Translations under genes and position numbers: made by a program | Notes under the pieces: generated by a model | Seen by the model: the letters and a program-made list of their open reading frames with translations, nothing else | Databases searched by the model: none | What the model was told of the DNA's origin: nothing | Source of the DNA: Ursus arctos | Lineage: Eukaryota > Chordata > Mammalia > Carnivora > Ursidae | Direction: 5' to 3' | Assembly (NCBI RefSeq): GCF_023065955.2 | Contig: NW_026622997.1 | Location: 5,256,001-5,320,000, forward strand | Length of the DNA stretch: 64,000 bases | Shown: piece by piece, positions 1 through 12,400 of the stretch | Layout: every line of letters begins with the position of its first letter | Numbering within the stretch: position 1 is the first letter of the stretch

Positions 1-478
1 AGAAAAAACCTGACAAAAATAATGTTGACAAGAATGTAGAGCAACCAAAACCCCCATATGTTGTTGGTAAGAAGACAAAATGCTACAACCGCTTTGGAAA
101 ACTGTTTGGTGGTTTATTATAAAGTTAAACATGCACTTGATATATGACCAAAATAACCTATTCCTAGGCATTTAACCAAGAAAACTGAAAATGTATTTTC
201 ACATAAAATGAATTAATCTTAAGTGAATTTTTTTAAGTAAAAGCAGCAAGACTCAAAGCTACCTGGTTGATGATTCTACTTACATGACATTCTGGAAAAA
301 GGCCACAAACTATCAGGACAGAGAAGAAATCAGTAGATCCTGGGGGTGAGAATGAAGGGGAAGATTTGGGGAATGATGGGATTGCCCAGACTCCTAACGG
401 GAGGTAGTTACCTAATTCTATGCTTTTGTACACCAGAAAGAGTGAATTTTATTGCATGTAAATTTTTTAAATTAATCT
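1..478 (+). mobile_element. old L1M-type LINE-1 3' relic
   Basis: The text carries landmarks of the mammalian L1M 3' end: 'cctaggcatttaaccaag', then 'ctacttacatgacattctgg', then 'gtgaattttattgcatgta'. It is strongly diverged and cut by the left edge of the window. No reading frame survives. Confidence 0.6.
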
Positions 479-602
479 ATATCAAAAGTAGTTAATTCTG
501 GTGGCTTCAGATCTCAGAAAAATTATTTTCCCCTCTCAAGAATGTCATAGAATTCTATTTTTCTAGTAGATAATATTCCTAGAAGAACCAAACATTAATT
601 TT

Positions 603-790
603 TAAAAAAGATTTTATTTTATTTATTTGACAGAGACAGCCAGCGAGAGAGAGAACACAAGCAGGGGGAGTGGGAGAGGAAGAAGCAGGCTCATAGCGGA
701 GGAGCCTGATGTGGGGCCCGATCCCAGAACGCTGGGATCACGCTCTGAGCCGAAGGCAGACGCTTAACGACTGTGCCCCCAAGGCGCCCC
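603..790 (-). mobile_element. SINEC (CAN-SINE), minus strand
   Basis: Reverse complement of a tRNA-derived carnivore SINE: T-rich tail with 'attttattttatttatttga' at the left, CT-rich body, and the tRNA-like head ending 'aaggcgcccc' at the right. Diverged target-site duplications are visible as 'aaccaaacattaat' on the left and 'aatcaaacataaat' on the right. Confidence 0.9.
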
Positions 791-955
791 ATGAATCAAA
801 CATAAATCTAAAAAAGAGAAACAAAGGAAAAGACAGAAGCTGATGTCACTAACAACTTTTGCAGAGCTTATACATTTCAGGGTCAAGAAATAATCAGAAA
901 ACAGAAGCGAACTTCTAAGCAGGCCATGGCAGAGTACCTTAAAAATGCAAGTTTA

Positions 956-1154
956 CGGGGCGCCTAGGTGGCACAGCGGTTAAGTGTCCGCCTTCGGCTC
1001 AGGGCGTGATCCCGGCGTTATGGGATCGAGCCCCACATCAGGCTCCTCCGCTATGAGCCTGCTTCTTCCTCTCCCACTCCCCCTGCTTGTGTTCCCTCTC
1101 TCGCTGGCTGTCTCTATCTCTGTCAAATAAATAAATAAAATCTAAAAAAAAAAA
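956..1154 (+). mobile_element. SINEC, plus strand, with target-site duplication
   Basis: Complete element from 'ggggcgcctaggtggcacag' through the CT-rich body to the AAATAAATAAAATCT(A)n tail. It is flanked by the perfect 15-bp duplication aaaaatgcaagttta at 941-955 and 1155-1169. It is of the subfamily with 'cacatcaggctcctcc', matching the other young arctoid-type copies in the window. Confidence 0.95.
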
Positions 1155-1170
1155 AAAAATGCAAGTTTAT

Positions 1171-1275
1171 GTTGGAAGGCACCTCAAAGATCAAATGCTA
1201 GTTTGTTTGTTCTTCATAGATGTGGAAGCTGAGGCCACATTTGAACAGCATAAAGTTGGGCCTGGACATCAGGTC
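1171..1275 (-). repeat. possible MIR fragment
   Basis: Contains the MIR-like text 'gatgtggaagctgaggccac', which resembles the MIR core (cagatgaggaaactgaggc). Short and diverged, so the call is tentative. Confidence 0.35.
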
Positions 1276-2880
1276 TTTGGGGCCGTGACTGCCAAGTAGT
1301 GTGCTGTGGGGGTGTGGTGGGGCAGAGGAAGGAGGGAGGAAGGTGGATGGCAGGGGACAGGTAACCCTGAGGTGTGCACCTAGTGTTTTTGCATCTGTCA
1401 TCAAACCCTCATGGTCCTTTCTCCTTCCTTGGCATTTCTACCTTGCTGAACAAAGTCCCAAAACTCCAGGACCCAGGAAATCTTCAGCAGCCCCAGCCAG
1501 GTATTCCCAAGAAAAGTCAAAATCCCACAATCACTTTCCTTGGCCCGCCTGCCTGCTGGCTTCCCTGGAGGTGTAGAAACAGAGCTTTGGTTTGAAGATG
1601 CAGTGGGGATTCTGGCCACTCAGCATTTTCTTTCCACTTTGTACTTGGACTGGTGTGGGCTTCGTCTTACTCGTTCTATATCCCCAGCCACCAACAAACG
1701 GTGTGAGATATCACCGATAATGAATAAAGACGGACGGAGTAACTAGGCTTGCACTGCTGTCCTTGGCTTTGGCCCACAAACGAAAGGGGGAAGCTCCAGA
1801 GACATTAAAAGATGACATCTTTTTGGGGAGAGGTAACTAATCTTAGATGGATTATTTGCACCGCACCTCAGATCACATGCACTCAGAATATTTTATAGTT
1901 AAAATGAGAATTCCCTTAATTGTGGAATGAGCAAAATGGTTTCTAAAGGGAGTAAGTTCAATCCACTTTGGCCCAACAAGAATACACAGAGACATTTTCT
2001 TTGCTGTGCTCTATCTGTTCCTTACGCCAGTGGTGTCGTCTGTGAGACCCTGCTAGTTGTGCAAGGCAACAGAGACCAATGAAGAGGTCGCTGTCCCACA
2101 GCCAAGATGAGTGGTCAGAGAGCAGTGACTCATTCCTCCACCAATGTTCATTTTTCATGCAGACTTGATCAACTGTCCGCTTTCACAGGGAAAACGCCCA
2201 GGTCAAACACAGTTCTTCAGTTATTAGAAATGCTGTGTGGTTTCCCCAAAATCCTTGGCCTTATTCATTGGCATAAGCTGAAATGCAAGAGGCGATATGC
2301 CCACATGCTGGCCTCATTTGTTTTTGATTAACATTTACTTAGGGTTAGAAAGGGAAAGAAATTAATTTTTTGTGAATACAAGGTATTATGGCCCACTGTT
2401 CAGGTCTGCACAGCTGCAGAGGCAGGACTTCTGACTCCAGAGGCTCAGATGGAGTAAGGCCAGCAGGCATCGGATGCCACCTTGAGAGTCAAAGAACTGA
2501 ACTTTGCATATAGGATTGGGAAGCCCTCCAGGAAAGAGCCCATGCCCTTCGACCTCTGGGCCCCAGTCAGGGCCCGGTCTTGGGCTCCCGGCCCAGGAGA
2601 CACTTGTTCCATGAATGAAGCTGCAAACACTTTGTGGTGGTCACACATGCGAGCGTCACACCTCATTGCCACGCATGACTTCTGAACGAAACACTCTCTG
2701 TTGATTTGACCCTGAGTAATATTTGGCTGTTTCTTCAAATCAATTTCATTGGCAACTACTGTGAATATTCAAAAAACATGTTACATTCTGCTCTGGAAAG
2801 CGTTCCAAAGGAGGATACCAGGCTCTGAGCCAGGTGCAGAGGATAGGGAGATGAAGGAAACTTGGACTTTCATCTTTTTT
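1276..2880. other. no recognised gene or repeat
   Basis: Mixed-composition sequence with only short chance reading frames on both strands. I see no splice-bounded coding exon and no clear repeat. Confidence 0.5.
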
Positions 2881-2884
2881 TTTT

Positions 2885-3490
2885 TTAATACACATGACAT
2901 AAAATTTACCATTTACCAATTTCAAGTGTACAGTTCAGTGGTATTAAGTACATTTACACTGTTGTGCAACCAACACCACGGAAGTCTTTTCATCCTGCAG
3001 AACTGAAACTCTGTATCCACTATTCATTCCTCGCCCCTCCCCCAGCCCCTGCAACCGCTGTTCTGCTTCCTGTGTCTATGAATTTGGCTACTCTAGGGAT
3101 CTCATCTGAGTGGAATCATACAGTTTTTGTCCTTTTGCGTTTGACTTATTTCACCGAGCACAATATCTTCAAAGTTCATGCATGTTGTAGCATGTGTCAG
3201 AATTTCCTTCCTTGTTAAGATGGAATACTATTCCATTATATGCATGTACCACATTGTGCTCATCCATTTATCCTACAATGGATGGATACTTGGGTTGCTG
3301 CACCTTTGAACTGTTATGAATAGCGCTGCTGTGAACATGGGCACACAAATATCTCTCCAAGGTCCTGCTTTCATGTCTTTTGGGTATATATCCAGAAGCG
3401 GAATTGCTCAATCATATGTTAATTCTATGTATAATTTTTTGAGGGACCACCATACTGTTTTCCACAGTGGTTGTACCATTCTACACGTCC
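2885..3490 (-). mobile_element. old L1M 3' end, minus strand
   Basis: Reverse complement of the L1M ORF2 end and 3' UTR: 'tacacatgacataaaattta', 'catttatcctacaatggatg' and 'agggaccaccatactgtttt' are standard landmarks. Reading frames are broken throughout. Confidence 0.8.
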
Positions 3491-3622
3491 ACTCTGTCTT
3501 AGTCCATTTGGGCTGGTGTAACAAAGTACCACAGACTAGGTAGCTTACAAACAAAACATTTATTTTCTCACAGTTCTGGAGGCTGGGAAGTCCAAGATCA
3601 TGATGCTGACAGATTTGGTGTT

Positions 3623-5203
3623 GTGTGAGATGAAATAAAATGGAGTCATCTATGTCAAGGGGTTTCAGAACGGAGCTGGGAAGCCGTGAAGGAGATGGGC
3701 CTTATGTACATCCTCCTGGGAGGAACTATGAACTTTTGAACTGGGCCAAACTGCAAGTATTCCAAGGACTCAGCCCGAGAATTACACCTGTAGCTTTCTA
3801 CGGTAGGAGACTTTGCTTAGTGACAACCTGAGCAACCAATTATATTCAGTCAAGATTAGTTTTTTGCTGCCAACACCAAACCAGATTCTTTGTAAATAAC
3901 CTCGGCCACAGCAACTTCTTACTAGACACATCACCAGAGGCAAGGGAAACAAAAGCAAAAATGAATTATTGGGCTTCATCAAGATAAAAAGCTTCGCACA
4001 ACGAAGGAAACAATCAACGAAACTAAAAGAAAGCCTATGGAAATGGAGAAGATATTTGCAAATGACATATCTGAGAAAGGGTTAGTATCCAAAACCTATG
4101 AAGAACTTATTAGAGTCAACACCCAAAAAACAATCCAATTAAGGAATGGGCAGAAGACATGAATAGATATTTTTCTAAAGAAGACATCCAGATGGCCAAC
4201 AGACACATGAAAAAAATGTTCAACATCACTCATCATCAGGGAAATACAAATTAAAGCTACAGTGAGATACCATCTCACACCTGTCAGAATGGCTAAAATT
4301 AACAACACAAGAAACAACAATGGCGAGGATGTGGAGAAAGGGGAACCCTCTTGTACTGTTGGTGGGAATGCAAACTAGTGCAGCCACTTTCTCAAAAAGT
4401 TAAAAGTAGAATTACCCTACAGTCCAGCAATTGCACTACTAGGTATTTACCCAAAGGATACAAAAATACAGAGTTGAAGGAGCACACGCACCCCGATGTT
4501 TATAGCAGTATTATCAACAATAGCCAAACCATGGAAAGAGCCCAAATGTCCATCGACTGATGAATGGATAAAGAAGATGTGGTATATATATATCAGAACA
4601 TTATTCAGCCATTAAAAAGAATGAAATCTTGTCATTTGCAATGACGTGGATGGAGCTAGAATTTATTATGCTAAGTAAAATAAATCAGTCAGAGAAAAAC
4701 AAATACTGTATGATTTCATTCATATGTGGAATTTAAGAAACAATACAGATGAACATATGGGAGTGGGAAAAAGAGAGGGAAACAAATCATAACAGACTCT
4801 TAAAGGTAGAGAACAAATTGAGGGTTGCTGGAGGGGAGGTGGGCAGGGAGATGAGCCAGATGGGTGACGGGTATTAAAGAGGGCACTTGTTATCATGAGC
4901 ACTGGATATTGTATGCAAGGGATGAAGCGGTGAATTCTACCCCTGAAACCAATATTGCTCTGTATGTTAACTGGAATTTAAGTAAACATTTGAAGAAAAA
5001 AACCAAAACAGAACAAAACAAAACCCAACAAATTCTTTGTAAAATATATACTAGTACTCCTCTTTGTCTTTAAAAACCCTTAACTTTTATTCCCCAAGGG
5101 ATCACTATGTGGGTTGCTGTCCAAATCTGTGCTCGTCAAATTGCAATTCTGAGACCCCAAATCATTGCTTTATTTTTATTTTAGCTCTGCTTCTTTTCTT
5201 GGT
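3623..5203 (+). mobile_element. possible solitary LTR interrupted by an L1
   Basis: After removal of the L1 at 3897-5031, about 430 bp of continuous text remains. It ends in a retroviral LTR-like R/U5 pattern: 'ctttgtctttaaaaaccctt', then a GT-rich stretch. It splits the older repeat next to a possible short duplication (ttggtg on both sides). I could not fix TG...CA ends, so both class and borders are uncertain. Confidence 0.35.
3897..5031 (+). mobile_element. 5'-truncated carnivore L1, plus strand
   Basis: Covers the C-terminal part of ORF2 (endonuclease and reverse transcriptase missing) and the 3' UTR to an A-rich tail. Broken frames still read as ORF2 end, for example LLYWWEC-like residues near 4350 and ITLQSSNCTTRYLPKGYKNT. 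It is flanked by the perfect 12-bp duplication attctttgtaaa at 3885-3896 and 5032-5043, which shows target-primed insertion. Confidence 0.92.
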
Positions 5204-5989
5204 GACATTGTCTAGTGGGAGCTTCCTGCTTCATAGACAGCTGTCTTCTTGCTGTGTCCTCACATGGGGGAAGGGTAAAGGGTGCTCTTTGGGGTCTCTT
5301 TTATAGGGGCACTAATCCCATGAGGGTGGAGACCTCAGAACCTAATCAAAGACCCCAGCTCCTCACACCATCATCTTGGGGGTTAGGGTTTCAGCATATG
5401 AATTTTGGGGGGACACAGGCATTCTTCCTATAGCACACCAGGACTTTATTTTCTTTAATTTAGAGACAGATGTAAGATGCGATTTTAACCAAATAGCGTT
5501 CTTGGAAAGGAAGGGTGTGTGCAGTGACAGCAGGAGCCCAAAGCAAACGCACCAGTCTCCAGGCATTTTCAGGACAGGCTTTTTCAAAGATGTGTCCTTA
5601 GTCACATTTTGAAGGAGGGCACATTGGCAGGAGACAGTGGTGAAAACAAACATGCCCTGCATGGACCTCCGCAGGGGTACGCCCAGAGAGGGACCCCTGC
5701 ATTTGTGTCCCAGGGAGCCCCAGCAGCCAATGGTGGCCATTCCTTGGTGATGTCAGGGAAATCCTGCTATATGAAAGCTGCAGCAACGTGAACCTGGCAA
5801 GAGTCAGAGAGTTCAATATTCCTTTTGGACAGATTAGATTTGGGTGGGGGGACGTCAAGGTAGGTAGAGCTAGGAAAATCAACTAAAGGGCTGTTGACTG
5901 CACTCGGCTGTTGTCAGTGCTGTCAGCGCTCTGCTGACATGAATTCAGACTGCTTTGAGGATAATAATCATAGCAACATATAAAAAGCA

Positions 5990-6170
5990 ATTATTTACAG
6001 GTACTAACTTACCAGTTCATGAAAACAACTCTATCATGGAGGTACTATCATCATCCCATTTTACAGATGTGCCACAGAGAGGTCAGATAAGTTACCTAAG
6101 TTCAAACAGTTTATAAGGAGGAACTCAGATTCAACTCCAGGCGGTCTGGCTCCAAAGTCCATGGTGTTCT
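5990..6170 (-). repeat. MIR, minus strand
   Basis: Contains 'cccattttacagatgtgcca', 'cagagaggtcagataagtta' and further MIR core text in the usual order. Diverged, with no duplications visible. Confidence 0.65.
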
Positions 6171-6284
6171 TGCACTTTTTTGTCCTCTCTGCAGAAGAAA
6201 GAGTGTTAAACAACCAGACACCTGCCCTCAAGGTACTTGCAATGTAGTTGGGAATATAGATAATAAAGAAACAAATAAATATAT

Positions 6285-6710
6285 AGTACAGGGGGCAGCA
6301 AATGTTTTCTATAGCATTCCAGGTAGGAAATATTTTAGGTTTTGCTGGCCAAGACGAAAAACTGAGGATAGTATGTAGGTCTCTGTTGAAGCTACTGGAG
6401 GGCACTGTTGGAGCGTGAAAGCAACCATGGACAACATGTAATTGAGTGAACATGTCTCCAACTGAACTTTATTACTGGACGTTGAATTTTCTATGTTTTA
6501 TGAGACTGGGCATCAGAATAGGGCTGCTATGCTGACTGGGGGTGACTCATGCCTTCATTTTGTCTTAGGCTCATCTCTACATGATATTATATCAAAAGTC
6601 TATACACTTCAGCTCATGGGTCAAACCCAGGCCACTGGATTTGATGATTTTTTTCAATCATTAAAAAAACATGAAAACTATTCTTAGCCCCTTGGTATTG
6701 GACCTCATTG
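6285..6710 (-). mobile_element. old hAT/Charlie-like DNA transposon relic
   Basis: Resembles the common mammalian MER-type element with 'gcaaatgttttctatagcat', 'aaatattttaggttttgctg' and, near the end, 'catgaaaactattcttagcc'. The class assignment is from memory of that repeat. The terminal inverted repeats are too diverged to mark. Confidence 0.45.
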
Positions 6711-7001
6711 AACACTTTTCATTACCGACAGTGGCACCAGGAATTGCCTTAAACGAACCTATCTGCTGAAAGTGTAAATACAACGACTTTTAAATCATTT
6801 ATTATATTTCAAGCATATACTACCATAGAGTGGATAGCACAGTGACCCTATGCAGTCATTGCCAGCTCCAGTAATTCTCTACTCATGGCCAGTCTTGTTC
6901 CATTTGTGGGCGTCCCACTACCCCCCAACCCCAAGATGGTTTGGAAATAAATCCCTGTCATCACACTGAGAAATAAATTAATTTTAAAAGCACACATACC
7001 T

Positions 7002-7195
7002 TGGAGTGCCTGGGTGGCTCAGTCTGTTAAGCATCTGCCTTCAGCTCAGGTCATGATCCCAGGGTCCTGGGATCGAGCCCCATATCAGGCTCCTTGCTCA
7101 GTGGGGAGTCTGCTTCTCCCTCGGCCCTCCCCCTGCTCATGTTTGCTCTCTCTCACTCTCTCTCTCAAATAAATAAATAAAATCTTTAAAAAAAC
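7002..7195 (+). mobile_element. SINEC, plus strand
   Basis: Complete element of the 'gtgcctgggtggctcagtct' type with a CT-rich body, three AAAT units and an A tail. Flanked by the perfect 11-bp duplication cacacatacct at 6991-7001 and 7196-7206. Confidence 0.95.
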
Positions 7196-8479
7196 CACAC
7201 ATACCTAAAACAACCTTTTATTTAACATAAATATGTCATGAAAATCAATGGATGTTGTATTAGAAATCTCCGTTCGCGTCGTTTAGACTCATCTGGATTT
7301 ACCAGAAAAAACAAAACCTTAATATTTCCTCATATAAATGCACCAGATACATTCTGCTGATCTAGTTGCATTGAAAATCAGATTCTAGTGCATATTCATT
7401 TTCCAAAAATATGGCCAAAAAGAGCATCACGCAATATTAGAAAACATAGGAAATTTTAATTTCCCAGGAGAGCTCTATTGATCTGCTGATAGGGGTGTAA
7501 CAAAACCACTCCCTGCCAAAGTTCGTTGTGGAAACTAAAGGAAACCCAAGGAAAAAGGCTTTGGAGCAGCTCTTCTGAAAAGACAGTTCCAACAAGACAG
7601 ACTCAATATAGCTGCCATGCAATGTAGCTGAGATCAAAATCTTCTGTAATAATTAGCACTGTGTAACCTGTAAACTGTGACTTGGGTAATAATGACATAT
7701 CTGACATTTGTCCCACACATTTCACCCAGCAAACACTTTTACTTACATCATCTCACTGCAAGCCTTTATTTCTGTCCCTTGGGGTTCACAGGAGGAATCT
7801 TGTATCAAAACATAGGTGCAGTTCAGATCACAGCACATTCTTACAAGCTACCCAGTCTGGGCACATCCTATTCCCTCTCCTGAGAATGTCTTTTCTTATC
7901 ACACCTTCCTGGTGAACTACATTTATCCTAAACACCCTGGCCAGCCCGAAAAAGGCCTTTGTCCTCATGGAGATAAAGCTGGCCAAGGCAGTCACCAGGG
8001 ACTTGGAGAGGAACAGGTTGGCCTAACTGTGTCACTCTTGGGCTTAGAGCTCTGTGGGGCTGACCCCAGCCTGTGGGGAGCAGGTTTCCATTCTGCAGGT
8101 GCCTTGAGAAGCTGGGCTGCCAGTCAGGCTACAGACACCCTGCCATTTATGGTTTGGAGGCATTGTCTTTCCTCTTAGGCAGGCTCTTCCCATCACTAAA
8201 GCCAAAATTAATTTCCTCTCATGGAATCATTCATGCTGGTGACCGATGCTCTGGTCCTTCACCTTGCAGGCACCAGGTAAGACTGTACTCCCTTGCCATC
8301 TTTGCAGATAAGCACAATCACACTCCTTACTTTGATGGATGAGGTGTGAGAACAAGTGACACATGTCACCTCCAGGTGGACATTTTAAGAGCTAGTATGC
8401 AGTTTGCACACAGATGGGAAACAGCTTTCCTCTAATGCTGAGGAATCATGGGGAAAAGTACGTATCACTGAGAGAAACA

Positions 8480-9012
8480 TTTACAAATGAAATGACATGG
8501 CTTTTTGGGCTTCAGCTGGTAATAATAATGACGGGAATAGGGACATTCTACAACAGTGTCAAAGTCATGAAGGCAAAAGACCGTACAGAACTGTCCCATT
8601 TAGAGAAGGCTTAAGACAGGTGACAACTTCAATTGTACTCCAGACCAGAAAAAACAATTTTCTTCTGTTCTCTAAAGAGCGTTAGTAAGATCATTGGTGA
8701 AATTGGAATATTGTCTGGAGTTAAGATTATAGGATATTAGTTCTCGATGTGGGTAACTATGTTGTGATTATGTAGAGAATGCCTTTGTTTTAATTGTCAT
8801 GAACACACACTGAAGAATTTAGTGGGGAAGGAGTGTATTGGATGAAACTTACTCTCACTTGGTTCAGAAAAAAAATTATATAGAGAGAATGCGAAAACAA
8901 GTAATAAAGTATTAACATTTGGGAAACTGGGTGAAGGGTATGTGGGAATTTTTTATATTATTTTAGCAACTTTTTTGCAAATTTACATGATTTCAAAATA
9001 AAATGTTAAAGA
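8480..9012 (+). mobile_element. old L1M-like 3' end
   Basis: The order 'ggacattctacaacagtgtc', 'tagagaatgcctttgtttta', 'ggtgaagggtatgtgggaat' and 'tttcaaaataaaatgttaaa' matches a known mammalian LINE 3' UTR. The subfamily is not certain. Confidence 0.5.
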
Positions 9013-9251
9013 GCAACAACACAAAAAGAATTGGATCCATAGCTATTACTAGAGGTCTATGAATATGTATGAATATCAAGCACATAGTAGCAATACGCAG
9101 TATCCTATATACATTTTACTGCTGTTTTTAAACATATATGATTCTGTTGTGATAGAACAAATGCAAGTTTATTTATAAATGCTATTGAATTCATTTTAGC
9201 CTTATTTTGTATTTCATAAATCAATGCATATTTTAAAAAATACATATTTTT

Positions 9252-9300
9252 TAATAATAATTTTTTATTGTTATGTTAGTCACCATACAGTACATCCCAA
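9252..9300 (-). mobile_element. very short L1 3' end, minus strand
   Basis: Only the last 50 bp or so of a carnivore L1: T-rich start, then 'ttatgttagtcaccatacag' and 'tacatcccaa'. It is flanked by similar A/T-rich text (aaatacatatttt and aaaatatatttta) that may be a diverged target-site duplication. Confidence 0.75.
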
Positions 9301-9339
9301 GTTAAAATATATTTTAAAGGGGAGTAAGGATGAGGCAGG

Positions 9340-9455
9340 AATGACAACACTTTGTTATTAAGGCAAGGTGATGGGTACATGGAGGTTCATTGTATTATTT
9401 CTAGCTGCTTTTAAGTATGTTTGAAATTTTTCTATAATACAAAAATTCAGAATTT
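9340..9455 (+). mobile_element. old L1M-like 3' end fragment
   Basis: Has 'gatgggtacatggaggttca' and 'gtttgaaatttttctataat', typical of an L1M 3' terminus. Short and diverged. Confidence 0.45.
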
Positions 9456-9459
9456 TTTA

Positions 9460-12400
9460 GATTTGGATGTGTTTGATGTTGTCAAGAGAAGTATGTGCTG
9501 TGAAGAAAAAGAAAGAAGGCTTTTCTGGTGATGCTTTTGGAAAGAGTGAGGCTGAGGTCACTGGATGTCCCAGTGTCATCTGTAAAATGGATTTGTCAAC
9601 CACTGCCTCAGACCGAGGTCCGGGAAAGCAGCAGGCCATGAGCATCCAGGAAAGTGCTTTCAGTTCAAGGGTGTGGAAGACTGTCTAGCACAAACTGTCA
9701 GCACAGAACGTGCCATCCCTCATTTATGGAAGTAGTGAGGAAGGTGCTAACTCCACTCCAGAAGAAAAGCCAGGAAGTGAAATGGGTCTTGATGGGAATG
9801 TTTTGGCCAGAATTATGGAAAGTGGAAACTAATGACAAGTGTAGATATATGAAAATCAGTGCTAGAGAGACCAGGGGGGAAAATAATTGTGCCTGTTTTT
9901 CTCAAATGACCAACTTGAACAGGAATGTAATGGAAGAAAACAAAGAAGCAGAAAATAGAGGAAAGAGTGGCAGAGAGGAGCAGTGAGGAGATGAAGGTGC
10001 TCAGGGCCCCAGCACTGCCAAGGCCCTTGTAGCCACCCCCTTCTAACAAAGCTGAATCCCTACTTGAAGAGAATGGCCATGTTGGGAGCAGTGAGGCAAA
10101 GCAGAGCCTGAGACATCAAATGAGGACCTCAGTGTACCAGAGCGGGAACACTGGCAATCACACAGCCATCATTAATCCACAAAAGCAGAAGTGAGACAGG
10201 AGGGCAGGAGCCAAGAGGTGGCCTGCATGGCCCAGGACTTGCCCAGCAGCAGCACCAGCTTGGGGAGCTAGGGGACACAGCCTCAGGGGAATCCTGTGGG
10301 GACAGTAATGATGTGGGGCTGGCGGGGATGGGGAAACAGGTAGGAGCTGTGAAGTCCAGTGACCCTTAAAAATACCAGTGACATCATAGAAGGTGGAGAG
10401 GATGGACATATGGATCACAGGGTGGGAAGCAATTCGTCTGACCGAGGCCCTCCCTGTAGCATCCCTGGCCAGGGACCATTCACCCTCAGGTCCACCCTCT
10501 TCAGGAAGGGCAAACACACCACCCGGGACAACCCTCTTTTCATTCGAGGATTCGGACTGTCAGAGTGTTTCCTTTTCTTGAACTGAAACTATCTCTTTCC
10601 TACACTTTCAATCCACTGGACTAGAGTCATTTCCTCCCTGTGCCATGAAATACTCCCTGATTACTCAGCCCATAATAATACCTTAGAAACCAAAACCAAA
10701 TGCTCTTCTTGGCCCTTGGAACCCCTGCCAGGATTGATAGCTTTTGTTTAGCCTTTGTGGCATTTGGCTTTTCTTGGGTGGCTCTCATGTCCTCCACTTC
10801 AAGATAAGGCTATCTTTGTATTGTCTATTGTATTGTATTCTGCCATTGACTGATTGAGTGCCTGGAATGAGCAAGTTAGCCTTGTTGTTGTGCCTCAGTC
10901 CCCATCATCCAGTCAATGGAGGTGATGATGGCTCACGGCTCACAGGGCAGCTCTGAGTTATCCCAGACTACAACAAGTGCTTACAAATGGCGAGTTCCGT
11001 GAGCCGCAGCACTACATGCTTTCATCCACTGAACAAACAGGGCCCAAGACATGACCATAGCCAGTTCCTACCTTCTCATTCCCCCATCTTGGGGGGAAAC
11101 GGGAACCTGCAGGGCAGTGTGGTGAGGCACAGAGGGCCCCAGGAGCTCAGAGGGACACGGCACAACAGACTTTCAGTAGGTGTTTGGTGAATTGATGTGA
11201 TAACATGCTCATCAGAATTTTGCTGAATGAATGTTGAATGAATTTGAAATCAAAGACCAAACCACAACACCCGTGAAGAGGAAATGAGAGGATGGTTCTA
11301 GAGAGAGTGAGGGTTACATTGCAGAGAAACAATGGAAAAGCAGCCAGCACTCGGGGCGGGGCTCAGAAACCCCAGACTGAGTGAAGTGTGTTTAGAATTG
11401 TTTTTATTTTTCCCTTTCATATGACAGTAGTGACTTTTTCCCCCTTTTTCTGATTTTTTAGAGTTTCAAGCGATAAGTTAGGGGATTCATAAGTATCATT
11501 GTAAATAAACAAAATGGAGCACATCTTCATGCCTGCTGGCTGATAACTTTGGTTTCTGTGGTTTTTAACTTTGGTATTATGAAATAGAGTCTCTGGAACA
11601 AAACAGGTATGAGGGTTAAAGAGCCTCGCTCAGGAGCTCAGGTTCAGGCCTTTCCAGAAGCCACCTTAGGATATGTTTCAAGAAATGATTTAAAGGAAAA
11701 ATGGCAAGAAATGGATTGGCGATGACAAGCATATCATATACTTAACACAGTCTAGCGCTGCATTAAAACTGGAGATTCAGATAGAAAAACTGCGGGGCAG
11801 TCAGTCCTTCAGGGAGCAGCGAACACGATCTAGGTCCCGCTTTGTCTCTGGCAGTCAGGAACGTCCCCTCCAGCTCTGCAGCCCCCTGGCTTGGGGTTAC
11901 CAAGCATTTAGGGAAGACTGGGGCAGCAGTCAGACTTTGAGACTCAGACTAACAGCTAGATAGGGGTTTTGGCACATCCACTCCTCCAGGAGGGGACAGT
12001 AAGAATTTCTAGATGGAGCAATGACAGCAAAGGGATTTGGGGCCCTGGGGGATGGGGGGGTTCACTGTACATGTTGGTGGTGTGAAAGTACTGAGGTCAC
12101 CGTGGGCTTTCAGAAGCTAGAGTGTGGACAGAGGCTATGGTTGGAAGAAGAGTGGTCTGGGTGCAAGGAATGAGGTGCGAAGCTGTGCAGCTGGGAGAGG
12201 GAGTGAAGGCAGTGGCCCAGACACAGCCACTCAGAGATGCTGCCCTTGCAAGGGAGCTTCCCACCCAGGCCAGAAGGGTCAGCGTTTCTACCTGTGGGTT
12301 CCAGCTGGCTCCGTACAGGAAGCCCATGTGCCAGGAGACCTAGCTCAATGCCAGGTGGCATTTTTTATGGAAATATTTGGAACCTGTTGCTTAGACGCTT

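Larger units (their letters stand above)
3497..5443 (+). repeat. old mammalian interspersed repeat, split by later insertions
   Basis: Left part 3497-3622 ('cttagtccatttgggctggt', 'ctcacagttctggaggctgg') and right part about 5204-5443 ('tgctgtgtcctcacatgggg', 'ttggggggacacaggcattc') are the two halves of one familiar high-copy mammalian repeat. I know it by sequence but cannot class it with certainty. The 1.58 kb between them is foreign: an LTR-like segment containing an L1. Confidence 0.6.
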
